This document shows, one piece after another, positions 7,495 through 17,061 of a stretch of 64,000 nucleotides of DNA. Position numbers and translations under genes: made by a program. This DNA comes from Pseudomonas pisciculturae (lineage in GTDB: Bacteria; Pseudomonadota; Gammaproteobacteria; Pseudomonadales; Pseudomonadaceae): assembly GCF_015461805.1 (NCBI RefSeq), contig NZ_JACVZE010000006.1, forward strand, positions 1 through 64,000. Direction: 5' to 3'. The notes beneath the pieces were generated by a model, which was not told the DNA's origin, made no database searches, and saw nothing but the letters and a program-made list of their open reading frames with translations. The stretch's first letter is position 1, and each line of letters starts with the position of its first letter.

Positions 7495-8442
7495 TCAGCC
7501 AGCCCCCGGCACATTCGGCCAAAGATCGGCCACCAAAAACAACCGCTCGGCTTCTTCCCAGTCCTCGCCGCTCTGAATCATGCGCACCAACAATTGCGCA
7601 GGTGCCATCGGGTCCAATTCCGTCAGCCAGCCGCGCATGCGTTCCTCGCTCCACACCTCATCCGCGGGGTAATGCGCCGGCGCCAGCCAGGCATGGCGGG
7701 GCAGCGGTTGCCAGCAGCCAGGCGCGCTACCGTCGGCAAATGCTCGCCAATCCTTCTGATGCAACCAACGCCCATGCAAGTGCTGCGGATGCGCACCCGC
7801 CGGTGCTTGAGCCTCACCGGGCCACGGGTACAGCAAATACCCACCCAGCCACAAATGCGCGTCGAACTGCTGGATATCCAGCGCGGCCAGGGCCTCGCGG
7901 CTTTCCGGGCGTGCGGATATCGGCAATTGATGCTGGGCCAGGTGGGCGAGCTTGCGGTCCAGTCGATCATGGCAACCCGGCCCCAACCACAACGCGCTGT
8001 CCTGGCCGTCACCTTGCTGTGGGCCCAGGTAGAGCTTGATCGCCAGTTCCAGGTGATGCACGCCCTCGCGGTCGCGAATCAACATGTCCAGCTCGCCCAG
8101 GGTATGCCCGGCGCGGCGGATCGGCAGGTTGGCAGCCAACAGCTCCACCCCTGGCGCATGCTGCACCGCAAACTGCCACAACCGCTCGTAATACAGGCCC
8201 AGGCGCCGCGTGCGTGCCTGGCTAAGCCAGAGCAGCAGCGCGCTGCTGTCTTGATCAAGGGCGCGCAGCCAATGTTCGAGCGCATCGGGTGCCTGCACCC
8301 AGTTGCTGCCGGCCAGCGGATGGCGTTGTGGCCACGGCGTCTGCGCCAGCATCGGCGGCGCGAGCATCACCCACGCGAGGTCGCGCACCTCGGGGTGACG
8401 CAGTTGGCGGGGCAGGGCGTGCAAGTCGGGGAACACAGTCAT
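7495..8442 (-). CDS. DUF1853 family protein
   Basis: A soluble protein of 315 residues from MTVFPDLHALPRQLRHPEVRDLAW. The opening LRHPxVRDLAW and the segment GELDMLIRDREGVHHLELAIKLYLG are typical of the DUF1853 family. The E-L-D...H-L-E-x-A-x-K arrangement resembles the core of PD-(D/E)XK nucleases, which is a structural guess only. The function is unknown. In-frame starts at 8454 and 8496 would add 4-18 residues; 8442 was chosen because it best matches the family N-terminus. Convergent with the chelatase gene and divergent from nadK. Confidence 0.75.
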   Translation of the reverse strand: MTVFPDLHALPRQLRHPEVRDLAWVMLAPPMLAQTPWPQRHPLAGSNWVQAPDALEHWLRALDQDSSALLLWLSQARTRRLGLYYERLWQFAVQHAPGVELLAANLPIRRAGHTLGELDMLIRDREGVHHLELAIKLYLGPQQGDGQDSALWLGPGCHDRLDRKLAHLAQHQLPISARPESREALAALDIQQFDAHLWLGGYLLYPWPGEAQAPAGAHPQHLHGRWLHQKDWRAFADGSAPGCWQPLPRHAWLAPAHYPADEVWSEERMRGWLTELDPMAPAQLLVRMIQSGEDWEEAERLFLVADLWPNVPGAG

Positions 8443-8521
8443 GTGTGCGAGCATAGCCGCTTCAACGCCGGGTAGGGCGCTGAGAACCATTGTCATCAAG
8501 GCTTCACGGCGACAAAGGATT

Positions 8522-8549
8522 TTGCCTGGGGCGGCCTTTCGCCCATAAT
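8522..8549 (+). promoter_or_regulatory. Possible sigma70 promoter for nadK
   Basis: TTGCCT at 8522-8527 and CATAAT at 8544-8549 are separated by 16 bases, with the nadK start 38 bases further on. Judged by eye only. Confidence 0.4.
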
Positions 8550-8587
8550 CCTTGTTTTTGCCACACCCCAAAGCCAGCAGGAGCCCC

Positions 8588-9478
8588 ATGGAGCAATTTC
8601 GCAATATCGGCATTATCGGTCGCCTGGGCAGTACCCAGGTGTTGGACACCGTCCGCCGGCTGAAAAAATTCCTGCTGGAACGCCACCTGCATGTGATCCT
8701 CGAAGACACCATCGCCGAAATCCTGCCGGGTCATGGCCTGCAAACCTCGTCGCGCAAGATGCTCGGCGAAGTCTGCGACATGGTCATCGTGGTCGGAGGC
8801 GATGGCAGCCTGCTCGGCGCGGCCCGGGCCTTGGCGCGGCATAACGTGCCGGTGCTGGGGATCAACCGGGGCAGCCTGGGCTTTCTTACCGATATTCGCC
8901 CGGACGAGCTGGAAGTCGAAGTCGCCAAGGTGCTCGACGGTCACTACCTGGTGGAGAACCGCTTCCTGCTGCAAGCCGAAGTGCGCCGCCACGGTGAAGC
9001 CATCGGCCAGGGCGATGCCCTTAATGACGTGGTGCTGCACCCTGGCAAGTCCACGCGCATGATCGAGTTCGAGCTGTATATAGACGGCCAGTTCGTGTGC
9101 AGCCAGAAGGCCGACGGCCTGATCGTCGCCACGCCCACCGGCTCCACCGCGTACGCGCTGTCGGCAGGCGGCCCGATCATGCATCCCAAGCTCGATGCCA
9201 TTGTGATCGTGCCGATGTACCCCCATATGTTGTCGAGCAGGCCGATTGTGGTCGACGGCAACAGTGAGCTGAAAATCGTGGTGTCCAAAGACATGCAGAT
9301 CTACCCGCAGGTGTCCTGCGATGGGCAGAACCATTTCACCTGCGCCCCCGGTGACACCATCACCGTGAGCAAAAAGGCGCAGAAGCTGCGGCTGATCCAC
9401 CCGCTGGACCACAACTACTACGAAGTGTGCCGCACCAAGCTGGGCTGGGGCAGCCGCTTGGGGGGTGGAGGCGACTGA
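8588..9478 (+). CDS. nadK: NAD kinase
   Basis: Phosphorylates NAD to NADP in the cytoplasm. The protein of 296 residues carries the GGDGS motif (VVGGDGSLLGAAR, around residue 72), the NE/D-type signature in DALNDVVLH, and the conserved TPTGSTAYALSAGGP loop. The ATG at 8588 follows GCAGGAG by five bases, so it is preferred over an upstream in-frame ATG at 8552. Its TGA overlaps the ATG of the next gene, starting a coupled run nadK-phosphoesterase-rhomboid-yeaC-DUF2797. Confidence 0.96.
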   Translation: MEQFRNIGIIGRLGSTQVLDTVRRLKKFLLERHLHVILEDTIAEILPGHGLQTSSRKMLGEVCDMVIVVGGDGSLLGAARALARHNVPVLGINRGSLGFLTDIRPDELEVEVAKVLDGHYLVENRFLLQAEVRRHGEAIGQGDALNDVVLHPGKSTRMIEFELYIDGQFVCSQKADGLIVATPTGSTAYALSAGGPIMHPKLDAIVIVPMYPHMLSSRPIVVDGNSELKIVVSKDMQIYPQVSCDGQNHFTCAPGDTITVSKKAQKLRLIHPLDHNYYEVCRTKLGWGSRLGGGGD

Positions 9479-10449
9479 TGCTCGATCCCGCGCGTAGCTA
9501 CGACCTGATTGGTGACGTGCACGGTTGCGCTCATACCCTTGAGCATTTGCTCGACCGGTTGGGCTACCACAAGCAGGGCGGCACCTGGCGTCACCCGTCG
9601 CGGATGGCGGTGTTCCTGGGCGATATCATCGACCGTGGCCCGCGTATTCGCGAGGCGCTGCACATTGTGCACGACATGACCGAGGCCGGCCAGGCGCTGT
9701 GCATCATGGGCAACCATGAGTTCAACGCGCTGGGCTGGACCACCCCGGCACCGCCGGGCAGTGGCAAGCAGTTCGTGCGCGAGCACAACCCACGGCATGC
9801 GCGGTTGATCCACGAGACCCTGACCCAGTTCGAGCAGCACCCGGCCGACTGGCATGACTTTCTCGGCTGGTTCTACGACATGCCGCTGTTTGTCGACGCG
9901 GGGCGCTTTCGCGTGGTGCATGCGTGCTGGGACGACGGCTTTATTCAGCCGCTGCGTGCGACTTTTCCGGATGGTTGCATCGATCAGCACTTCCTGCAGG
10001 CTGCCGCCGTGCCTGGCAGTTTTGCCTGCAATGCGTTCGACCGCTTGCTGCGCGGCACCGATATGCGCCTGCCGGACGGCCTCACGCTCACCGGCGGCGA
10101 TGGCCTGACGCGTTCGTTCTTTCGCACCAAGTTCTGGGAAGACGACCCGAAAACCTACGGCGACATCGTGTTCCAGCCCGACGCCTTGCCTGAACCGGTG
10201 GCCCGCACGCCGTTGTCGTCGTCTGAAAAGAATTCCCTGCTGCGCTACGGCGTCGACGAACCCTTGTTGTTTGTCGGCCATTACTGGCGCAGCGGCAAAC
10301 CGGCGCCGATCCGCGACAACCTGGCCTGCCTGGACTACAGCGCAGTGCTGTACGGCAAGCTGGTGGCGTATCGCCTGGATCAGGAAACGCGCCTGGATCC
10401 AAGCAAATTCGTATGGGTCGACGTTGAGCGCCCCGAGGTTATTAAATGA
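9478..10449 (+). CDS. Calcineurin-like metallophosphoesterase
   Basis: A protein of 323 residues with the phosphoesterase motifs GDVHG (near residue 12), GDIIDRG and GNHEF in order, followed later by HACWD and FVGHYW metal-ligand histidines. It resembles bacterial serine/threonine phosphatase or diadenosine-tetraphosphatase-like enzymes; the substrate is unknown. It overlaps nadK by one base and the rhomboid gene by four (ATGA), so the three are translated together. Confidence 0.85.
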   Translation: MLDPARSYDLIGDVHGCAHTLEHLLDRLGYHKQGGTWRHPSRMAVFLGDIIDRGPRIREALHIVHDMTEAGQALCIMGNHEFNALGWTTPAPPGSGKQFVREHNPRHARLIHETLTQFEQHPADWHDFLGWFYDMPLFVDAGRFRVVHACWDDGFIQPLRATFPDGCIDQHFLQAAAVPGSFACNAFDRLLRGTDMRLPDGLTLTGGDGLTRSFFRTKFWEDDPKTYGDIVFQPDALPEPVARTPLSSSEKNSLLRYGVDEPLLFVGHYWRSGKPAPIRDNLACLDYSAVLYGKLVAYRLDQETRLDPSKFVWVDVERPEVIK

Positions 10450-11315
10450 GTACAGTGGCTGTATTGCGCTTGCCCCTGAGCGTTGACCTGGGCGGCTTCG
10501 TCAAGCTGCTGCAACGTATGCAAGTGCCCCATCGCGTCAGTGAAGAGGCAGGCGAGCAAGTGTTGTGGGTACCCGAGAGCATCAGCGACGACGTGCGCGT
10601 GTTGTACCAGCGCTTTCCCGCTGGTGACCCGGACCAGCAACTGGATATTCCCGAACAGCCGCCGGTCAAGCGCCCGAGTTTTGTCCAACAAGTTCGCCAC
10701 AGCCCGGTTACGGCGTTGGTGTTGCTGGCGAGCGTGATTGTCGGTGCGATTACGTTGCTGGGCGAAAACCTGCAAACCATGGCCTGGTTGACCTTTTTGC
10801 CGTTCCGCATCCTGGGCGAGTACATCCAGTTCACGCCGCTGGCCGACAGCCTGGCGTCGGGGCAGTGGTGGCGCTTGGTCACGCCGATGCTCATTCACTT
10901 CGGCATCCTGCACCTGGCCATGAATGGCATGTGGTATTGGGAGCTGGGGCGGCGCATCGAGGCGCGCCAGGGCAGTATCAACTTGCTCGGCCTGACCTTG
11001 TTGTTCAGCCTGGTCTCCAACTACGCTCAATACGCTTATGGCGGCCCCAGTCTGTTTGGCGGGTTGTCCGGCGTGCTGTATGGCCTGCTCGGGCATTGCT
11101 GGATTTTTCAATTACTCTCGCCGAACCCGGCTTATCGGCTGCCCCGTGGGGTGCTGGCGATGATGCTGATCTGGTTGGTGCTCTGCATGTCGGGGCTGGT
11201 CTCGATGATCGGCTTCGGCGAAATCGCCAACGCTGCCCACCTGGGCGGCCTGGTTGTCGGCTGCCTCACCGGTTTGCTGGGCGGGCTGTACAGCCGCCGC
11301 AAATCGTCTATTTGA
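10446..11315 (+). CDS. Rhomboid-family intramembrane serine protease (GlpG-like)
   Basis: A 289-residue inner-membrane protein. An N-terminal cytoplasmic domain of about 80 residues (the rhomboid N-terminal fold) is followed by six hydrophobic segments. The catalytic Ser is S208 in GGLSGVLYG, the catalytic His is H265 in ANAAHLGG, and HLAMN at 156-160 is the conserved oxyanion region. All expected active-site residues are present, so it should be an active protease. It may be called glpG in related genomes. It starts in the stop codon of the phosphoesterase gene. Confidence 0.9.
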   Translation: MSTVAVLRLPLSVDLGGFVKLLQRMQVPHRVSEEAGEQVLWVPESISDDVRVLYQRFPAGDPDQQLDIPEQPPVKRPSFVQQVRHSPVTALVLLASVIVGAITLLGENLQTMAWLTFLPFRILGEYIQFTPLADSLASGQWWRLVTPMLIHFGILHLAMNGMWYWELGRRIEARQGSINLLGLTLLFSLVSNYAQYAYGGPSLFGGLSGVLYGLLGHCWIFQLLSPNPAYRLPRGVLAMMLIWLVLCMSGLVSMIGFGEIANAAHLGGLVVGCLTGLLGGLYSRRKSSI

Positions 11316-11329
11316 TAAGGAAGAGCCTA

Positions 11330-11590
11330 ATGTCCTCTTTTGCTGAAATGATCGAAAACATCACCCCGGATATCTACGAGAGCCTCAAGCTCGCCGTGGA
11401 AATCGGCAAATGGTCCGATGGCCGCAAGCTCACCGCCGAGCAGCGCGAGCTGTCGCTGCAAGCGGTGATCGCCTGGGAAATCCAGAACCTGCCCGAAGAC
11501 CAGCGCACCGGTTACATGGGCCCGCAGGAATGCGCCTCCAAGTCTGCGCCAGTACCCAACATTCTGTTCAAGTCGGATGCGATCCATTGA
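11330..11590 (+). CDS. YeaC/DUF1315 family small protein
   Basis: An 86-residue soluble protein that begins MSSFAEMIENITPDIYESLK and contains GKWSDGRKLT and MGPQEC, characteristic of the DUF1315 (YeaC) family. No function is established. It has a ribosome binding site (AAGGAAGAG) and sits 14 bases after the rhomboid gene. Its stop codon overlaps a TTG start of the next gene. Confidence 0.85.
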   Translation: MSSFAEMIENITPDIYESLKLAVEIGKWSDGRKLTAEQRELSLQAVIAWEIQNLPEDQRTGYMGPQECASKSAPVPNILFKSDAIH

Positions 11591-12417
11591 TTGAAATTGG
11601 TCGCGGTGCAGTCAGCAAAATGTCGGCGCAACTCGGTGAGCCGACCGTTCAATACGCGTTTCGCCTGGGCGACGTCGAGGTGCCGGTCAACCCCTTGATC
11701 GGCAGCCATATTCGCCTGGAGTATCTGGGTGCCATCCATTGCAGCCATTGCGGCCGCAAAACCAAGACCAGCTTCAGCCAGGGTTACTGCTACCCGTGCA
11801 TGACCAAGCTGGCCCAGTGTGACCTTTGCATCATGAGCCCCGAGCGTTGCCATTACGACGCCGGCACCTGCCGCGATCCAGGCTGGGGCGAAAAATTCTG
11901 CATGACCGACCACGTGGTGTATCTGGCGAATTCGTCGGGCATCAAGGTCGGCATCACCCGCGCTACTCAGTTGCCTACTCGCTGGCTCGATCAGGGTGCC
12001 AGCCAGGCGCTGCCGATCATGCGCGTGGCTACCCGTCAGCAATCCGGCTTTGTCGAGGACGTGTTCCGCAGCCAAGTGGCCGACAAGACCAACTGGCGCG
12101 CACTGCTCAAGGGCGACGCGGTGGCGGTGGACCTCAAGCAAGTACGCGATGAGTTGTTCGCCGCCTGCGCCGAAGGCGTGAACGCCTTGCAGGAACGCTT
12201 TGGCCTACAGGCCATCCAACCGGTAACCGACATCGAACCTATCGAAATCCGCTACCCGGTGGAGCAGTATCCCGCCAAGATCGTCAGCTTCAACCTGGAC
12301 AAGAACCCGATTGCCGAAGGCACGCTGCTGGGGATCAAGGGCCAATACCTGATCTTCGACACCGGCGTTATCAATATTCGCAAGTACACGGCCTACCAAC
12401 TCGCCGTGCATCAGTAA
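11587..12417 (+). CDS. DUF2797 family protein with cysteine clusters
   Basis: A cytoplasmic protein of about 276 residues rich in Cys/His pairs: CSHCGR, CYPC, CDLC and a further C-x6-C pattern in the first third, suggesting bound zinc. FCMTDHVVYLANSSGIKVGITR and WLDQGASQALP are family signatures; a GIY-YIG-like fold has been suggested for such V-Y-L...K-V-G-I-T stretches. The start could be the TTG at 11587, overlapping yeaC and keeping the RGAVSKM family N-terminus, or the ATG at 11620. The function is unknown. Confidence 0.8.
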   Translation: MIEIGRGAVSKMSAQLGEPTVQYAFRLGDVEVPVNPLIGSHIRLEYLGAIHCSHCGRKTKTSFSQGYCYPCMTKLAQCDLCIMSPERCHYDAGTCRDPGWGEKFCMTDHVVYLANSSGIKVGITRATQLPTRWLDQGASQALPIMRVATRQQSGFVEDVFRSQVADKTNWRALLKGDAVAVDLKQVRDELFAACAEGVNALQERFGLQAIQPVTDIEPIEIRYPVEQYPAKIVSFNLDKNPIAEGTLLGIKGQYLIFDTGVINIRKYTAYQLAVHQ

Positions 12418-12430
12418 AAGGATGCTAGCC

Positions 12431-15088
12431 ATGCGCACCGAACAACCGAAGATGATTTACCTCAAGGACTATCAGGCGCCGGACTACCTGATCGAAGAGA
12501 CGCACCTGACCTTCGAGTTGTTCGAGGACCACAGCCTGGTCCACGCGCAACTGGTGATGCGCCGCAACCCTGAGCGCGGCGCCGGTTTGCCGCCGCTGGT
12601 GCTCGATGGCCAGCAACTTGAGCTGTTGAGCGTCAACCTGGCCGACCAGGAACTGACGGACGCTGACTATCAGCTGACCGACAGCCACCTGACCGTACAG
12701 CCCAAAAGTGCCACCTTTACCCTGGACACCACGGTAAAAATCCACCCCGAGACCAACACCGCCCTGGAAGGCCTGTACAAATCCAGCGGCATGTTCTGCA
12801 CCCAGTGCGAGGCCGAGGGCTTTCGCAAGATCACTTATTACCTCGACCGCCCGGACGTGATGAGTACGTTCACCACCACGGTGATTGCTGAGCAGCACAG
12901 CTACCCGGTGCTGCTGTCCAACGGCAACCCGATTGCCAGCGGCCCCGGCGAAGACGGCCGTCACTGGGCGACCTGGGAAGACCCGTTCAAGAAGCCGGCG
13001 TACCTGTTTGCGCTGGTGGCCGGTGACCTGTGGTGTGTCGAAGATACCTTCACGACGATGACTGACCGTGAAGTGGCGCTGCGCATCTACGTCGAGCCAG
13101 AAAACATCGACAAGTGCCAGCACGCCATGACCAGCCTGAAAAAATCCATGCGCTGGGACGAAGAAACCTACGGCCGCGAGTACGACCTCGACATCTTCAT
13201 GATCGTCGCCGTGAACGACTTCAACATGGGCGCCATGGAGAACAAGGGCCTCAATATCTTCAACTCCAGCGCCGTGCTGGCCCGTGCCGAAACCGCCACC
13301 GATGCCGCGCACCAGCGCGTCGAGGCGATCGTGGCCCACGAATACTTCCACAACTGGTCGGGCAACCGCGTGACCTGCCGCGATTGGTTCCAGCTGTCGC
13401 TCAAGGAAGGTTTCACCGTCTACCGTGACTCGCAATTCTCTGCCGACATGAACTCGGCCACGGTCAAGCGCATCCAGGACGTGGCTTACCTGCGTACCCA
13501 CCAGTTCGCCGAAGACGCCGGCCCCATGGCCCACGCCGTGCGCCCGGACAGCTTTATCGAGATTTCCAACTTCTACACCCTGACCGTGTACGAAAAGGGC
13601 TCGGAAGTGGTCGGCATGATCCACACCTTGCTGGGCGCCGAAGGCTTCCGTAAAGGCAGCGACCTGTACTTTGAACGCCACGATGGCCAGGCCGTGACCT
13701 GTGATGACTTCATCAAGGCCATGGAAGACGCCAACGGCGCCGACCTGACCCAGTTCAAGCGCTGGTACAGCCAGGCCGGCACGCCGCGTTTGGCGGTGAG
13801 CGAGTCCTACGACGCCGCAGCCAAGACCTACAGCCTGACCTTCCGCCAGAGCTGCCCGGAAACGCCGGATAAAGTAGAAAAACTGCCGTTCGTGATTCCG
13901 GTTGCCTTGGGCCTGTTGGACGGGCAGGGCGCGGGCATTGCGTTGCGCCTGGCCGGTGAATCAAGTGCCGGTGCAACTTCTCGTGTGATCTCGGTGACAG
14001 AAGCCGAGCAGACCTTCACGTTCGTCGATATCCCTGAGCAGCCGCTGCCTTCGCTGCTGCGTGGCTTCTCGGCCCCCGTGAAGCTGAGCTTCCCGTACAA
14101 CCGCGACCAGCTGATGTTCCTGATGCAGCACGACAGCGACGGCTTCAACCGTTGGGATGCCGGCCAGCAACTGTCGGTGCAAGTGTTGCAGGAATTGATC
14201 GGCCAACATCAGGCCGGCCAGCCGTTGAAGCTCGATCAGCGCCTGATCGACGCCCTGCGCACGGTGTTGAGCGATGAGACGCTGGACCAGGCGATGGTCG
14301 CAGAAATGCTGTCGTTGCCTAGCGAAGCCTACCTGACCGAAATCAGCGAAGTGGCCGATGTTGACGCCATTCACGCCGCCCGGGAGTTTGCCCGTAAGCG
14401 GCTGGCCGACAACCTGCACGAATCACTGTGGCTGCGTTACCAGGCCAACCGCGAGCTGTCCAGGCAGACGCCGTATGTTGCGGCGGCTGAACACTTTGCC
14501 CGGCGCGCGTTGCAGAACATCGCGCTGTCGTACCTGATGCTCAGTGGCAAGCCTGAAGTGCTGGCGGCGACGTTGGAACAGTTCGACACCAGCGACAACA
14601 TGACCGAACGCCTCACCGCGCTTGCCGTCTTGATCAATTCGCCATTCGAGGCTGAAAAAGCCCAGGCGTTGGCGGTGTTTGCCGAGAACTTCAAGGACAA
14701 CCCGCTGGTCATGGACCAATGGTTCAGCGTGCAGGCCGGCAGCACTTTGCCGGGCGGCCTTGAGCGGGTCAAAGCGTTGATGGAGCACCCGGCGTTCAAT
14801 ATCAAGAACCCGAACAAGGTGCGGGCGCTGATCGGTGCATTTGCCGGGCAGAACCTCATCAACTTCCATGCGGCCGATGGCTCGGGCTACCGCTTCCTTG
14901 CCGACCTGGTCATTCAGTTGAACGGCTTCAACCCGCAGATCGCTTCGCGCCAGTTGGCGCCGCTGACCCGCTGGCGCAAATACGACGCTGCGCGTCAGGC
15001 GCTGATGAAGACGGAGCTGGAACGCATTCGTGCGTCCGGCGAATTGTCGAGCGATGTGTTTGAGGTGGTCAGCAAGAGCCTTGCTTGA
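12431..15088 (+). CDS. pepN: Aminopeptidase N (M1 zinc metallopeptidase)
   Basis: A cytoplasmic broad-specificity aminopeptidase of 885 residues, the normal length for bacterial PepN. The exopeptidase motif GAMEN starts at residue 267. The zinc site is HEYFH at 303-307 with the third ligand in KEGFTVYRD about 18 residues on. YEKGSEVV contains the transition-state tyrosine region. The ATG at 12431 has AAAGGA at the right distance; an ATG nine bases upstream overlaps that site and is rejected. Confidence 0.96.
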   Translation: MRTEQPKMIYLKDYQAPDYLIEETHLTFELFEDHSLVHAQLVMRRNPERGAGLPPLVLDGQQLELLSVNLADQELTDADYQLTDSHLTVQPKSATFTLDTTVKIHPETNTALEGLYKSSGMFCTQCEAEGFRKITYYLDRPDVMSTFTTTVIAEQHSYPVLLSNGNPIASGPGEDGRHWATWEDPFKKPAYLFALVAGDLWCVEDTFTTMTDREVALRIYVEPENIDKCQHAMTSLKKSMRWDEETYGREYDLDIFMIVAVNDFNMGAMENKGLNIFNSSAVLARAETATDAAHQRVEAIVAHEYFHNWSGNRVTCRDWFQLSLKEGFTVYRDSQFSADMNSATVKRIQDVAYLRTHQFAEDAGPMAHAVRPDSFIEISNFYTLTVYEKGSEVVGMIHTLLGAEGFRKGSDLYFERHDGQAVTCDDFIKAMEDANGADLTQFKRWYSQAGTPRLAVSESYDAAAKTYSLTFRQSCPETPDKVEKLPFVIPVALGLLDGQGAGIALRLAGESSAGATSRVISVTEAEQTFTFVDIPEQPLPSLLRGFSAPVKLSFPYNRDQLMFLMQHDSDGFNRWDAGQQLSVQVLQELIGQHQAGQPLKLDQRLIDALRTVLSDETLDQAMVAEMLSLPSEAYLTEISEVADVDAIHAAREFARKRLADNLHESLWLRYQANRELSRQTPYVAAAEHFARRALQNIALSYLMLSGKPEVLAATLEQFDTSDNMTERLTALAVLINSPFEAEKAQALAVFAENFKDNPLVMDQWFSVQAGSTLPGGLERVKALMEHPAFNIKNPNKVRALIGAFAGQNLINFHAADGSGYRFLADLVIQLNGFNPQIASRQLAPLTRWRKYDAARQALMKTELERIRASGELSSDVFEVVSKSLA

Positions 15089-15132
15089 GTGAGAGGCCAG
15101 TCAGTTAAGAGGTTGAAAGACTGAAGAGTAAC

Positions 15133-15164
15133 CTGTGGCGAGGGAGCAAGCTCCATCGCCACAG
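15133..15164. repeat. Single short palindromic repeat
   Basis: CTGTGGCG at 15133 pairs with CGCCACAG ending 15164 around AGGGAGC/GCTCC. This is the CTGTGGCGAGGGAGC family common in fluorescent pseudomonads, located just after pepN. Confidence 0.7.
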
Positions 15165-15229
15165 CTACAGTGTTCACCCTTGACTGACTGGCATTAGTAC
15201 ACGGCTGCCCTTCGTTCATACTCGTACCC

Positions 15230-16333
15230 ATGACTTTCGACTCGCCACTCACTGCCTATCAATACGCCATTGCCCAACAGGGCTTTGTTGCCGATGACGC
15301 TCAGCGCCGCGCGGTGGATGCCTTGCAAGCTTGTCATGAGGCGTTGCATCAGGGCCGTTCGTCGATCACCGGCGTCTACCTGTGGGGGCCGGTAGGCCGT
15401 GGCAAGACCTGGTTAATGGACCAGTTCTATCAAAGCCTGCGGGTGCCTGCGCGGCGCCAGCACTTTCACCACTTTATGGGGTGGGTGCATCAACGTCTGT
15501 TTCAGCTTACCGGTACCCATGACCCCTTACAGGCGCTGGCCAGGGAGCTGAGTCAGGACGTGCGCGTGCTGTGCTTCGATGAATTATTCGTTAATGACAT
15601 CGGCGATGCGATCATTCTCGGGCGCTTGTTTCAAGTGATGTTCGAGGAAGGCGTGGTGATGGTCAGCACTTCAAACCAGCCACCCGACCAGTTGTATGCC
15701 GATGGCTTTAACCGTGAGCGCTTTTTGCCGGCGATTGCGGCGATCAAGCAGCATATGCAGGTGGTCGCGGTAGATGGCACAGATGATCACCGCTTGCATC
15801 CTGGCGTGGCTGTTCAGCGCTACTGGGTGAATCAGCCCGAGGTGCTGGCAGATGTGTTCACGCAATTGGCCCAGGGGCAGCCCGTCAGCAGCGGGGCGAT
15901 CAACGTAGGCCATCGTTCTATTCTCGCCGTGCAGTTCAGTGACTCTGTGCTGTGGTGTCGGTATGCCGACCTGTGCGAGCAGCCCTTGGCGGCGATGGAC
16001 TTTATGCTGCTGTGTGATCGCTTCAAGGCCATCCTGTTGAGCGACGTGCCCAGCCTCAGTGCGCAGCAGCGTCCAGGGCGCATTGCCCGTGGCACCGAGG
16101 ACGGCGCTCAGCGTGTTGTGGCCGGTGACCGCGAATTGCCAGCATTGTCGGTGCACGATGACAGCGTGCGCCGCTTTATCGCGTTGGTGGATGAGTGCTA
16201 CGACCGCAAGGTAGCGCTGTACATCGAGGCCAAGGTGCCGTTGGACCAACTCTACACCGAGGGCTATCTGGCGTTTCCCTTCCGCCGTACGCTGAGCCGT
16301 TTGAGGGAAATGCAGTTGCAGCGTTTCGGCTAA
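15230..16333 (+). CDS. zapE: AFG1/ZapE-like AAA ATPase
   Basis: A 367-residue protein with Walker A GPVGRGKT (about residues 53-60) followed by WLMDQFY, Walker B-like VLCFDELFVND, and sensor MVSTSNQPPDQLY, the standard ZapE/AFG1 layout. ZapE in E. coli acts at the division ring under stress. Pseudomonads often have more than one copy, so this may be the paralogue rather than the canonical gene. It is a stand-alone gene with its own start after a 140-base gap. Confidence 0.82.
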   Translation: MTFDSPLTAYQYAIAQQGFVADDAQRRAVDALQACHEALHQGRSSITGVYLWGPVGRGKTWLMDQFYQSLRVPARRQHFHHFMGWVHQRLFQLTGTHDPLQALARELSQDVRVLCFDELFVNDIGDAIILGRLFQVMFEEGVVMVSTSNQPPDQLYADGFNRERFLPAIAAIKQHMQVVAVDGTDDHRLHPGVAVQRYWVNQPEVLADVFTQLAQGQPVSSGAINVGHRSILAVQFSDSVLWCRYADLCEQPLAAMDFMLLCDRFKAILLSDVPSLSAQQRPGRIARGTEDGAQRVVAGDRELPALSVHDDSVRRFIALVDECYDRKVALYIEAKVPLDQLYTEGYLAFPFRRTLSRLREMQLQRFG

Positions 16334-16480
16334 GGCCAGTGGTAAGGATTCTCGGAATGGGCTGGTAGCACTTTCACGCATCGATCTGTAGTTAATCTCC
16401 TTCATCCGTTCCGGCTCCGCGTTTACAATCTTGCCTCTCAAAGGGAGCCGAATCCCGTGTAGTCGCGATCGAGGAAGGAA

Positions 16481-16972
16481 ATGGACACCCCAGATATCCT
16501 GGTGCTGCAAGCCAGCTACACCAACCCCGTACATGCCCAGGCCATTGGCCGCGTGCTTAACCATTACGCAGAAGACCCCATGGGCGGTGGGCACAGCCTG
16601 CCCCTCGACTTACTGCAGCAGTTGCCAGCCGAATTGGCCAAGCGCGCGCATGCATTCAGTGTTTTGGCTTTTGTAAATGGAGAGCCGGCTGGGCTGGTCA
16701 ATTGCTTCGAAGGTTTTTCGACCTTCGCTTGCCGCCCGCTGATCAACGTCCACGATGTGGCGGTGATGAGTCAATTTCGCGGCTTGGGCTTGAGTCAGAA
16801 AATGCTGCAGAAGGTTGAGGAAATCGCCCGCCAGCGCGGTTGCTGCAAAATCACCCTGGAAGTCCTTGAGGGCAACGCTATCGCTCAATCGTCTTATCGG
16901 AAGTTTGGTTTTGATGACTCGATATTTGACCCGGCCCATGGGCGTATGCTGTTTTGGAGCAAGCCGCTTTAA
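16481..16972 (+). CDS. GNAT-family N-acetyltransferase
   Basis: 163 residues with the acetyl-CoA loop in SQFRGLGLSQKMLQKVEE, then CCKITLEVLEGNAIAQSSYRKFGF, the usual motif A and motif B of GNAT enzymes. The C-terminal FxKxLGF-type ending (YRKFGFDDS) supports a small-molecule or amino-acid acetyltransferase. The substrate is unknown. Start ATG at 16481 after GAGGAAGG. Confidence 0.87.
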   Translation: MDTPDILVLQASYTNPVHAQAIGRVLNHYAEDPMGGGHSLPLDLLQQLPAELAKRAHAFSVLAFVNGEPAGLVNCFEGFSTFACRPLINVHDVAVMSQFRGLGLSQKMLQKVEEIARQRGCCKITLEVLEGNAIAQSSYRKFGFDDSIFDPAHGRMLFWSKPL

Positions 16973-16992
16973 TAAATAACAGGCAAACAAAA

Positions 16993-17011
16993 GGCGCCAT
17001 TGGATGGCGCC
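16993..17011 (-). terminator. Intrinsic terminator serving the minus-strand gene at 17062
   Basis: GGCGCCAT 16993-17000 pairs perfectly with ATGGCGCC 17004-17011. Read on the minus strand the stem is followed by TTTTGTTTG, a usable U-tract; on the plus strand the tail is weaker. Confidence 0.65.
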
Positions 17012-17061
17012 AAGTTTAACTTAGCTACAGGCGCGCAATGGCGAAAAGTAGTCGTGCTGAT

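Noticed and set aside
7222..8475. Plus-strand open frame of 417 codons across the REP pair and the DUF1853 gene.
   Set aside because: It begins inside the VWA gene, crosses a repeat, and has no domain. The minus-strand DUF1853 protein has family motifs.
12425..13681. Minus-strand open frame of 418 codons opposite pepN.
   Set aside because: No recognisable domain and it mirrors PepN codons; a shadow frame.
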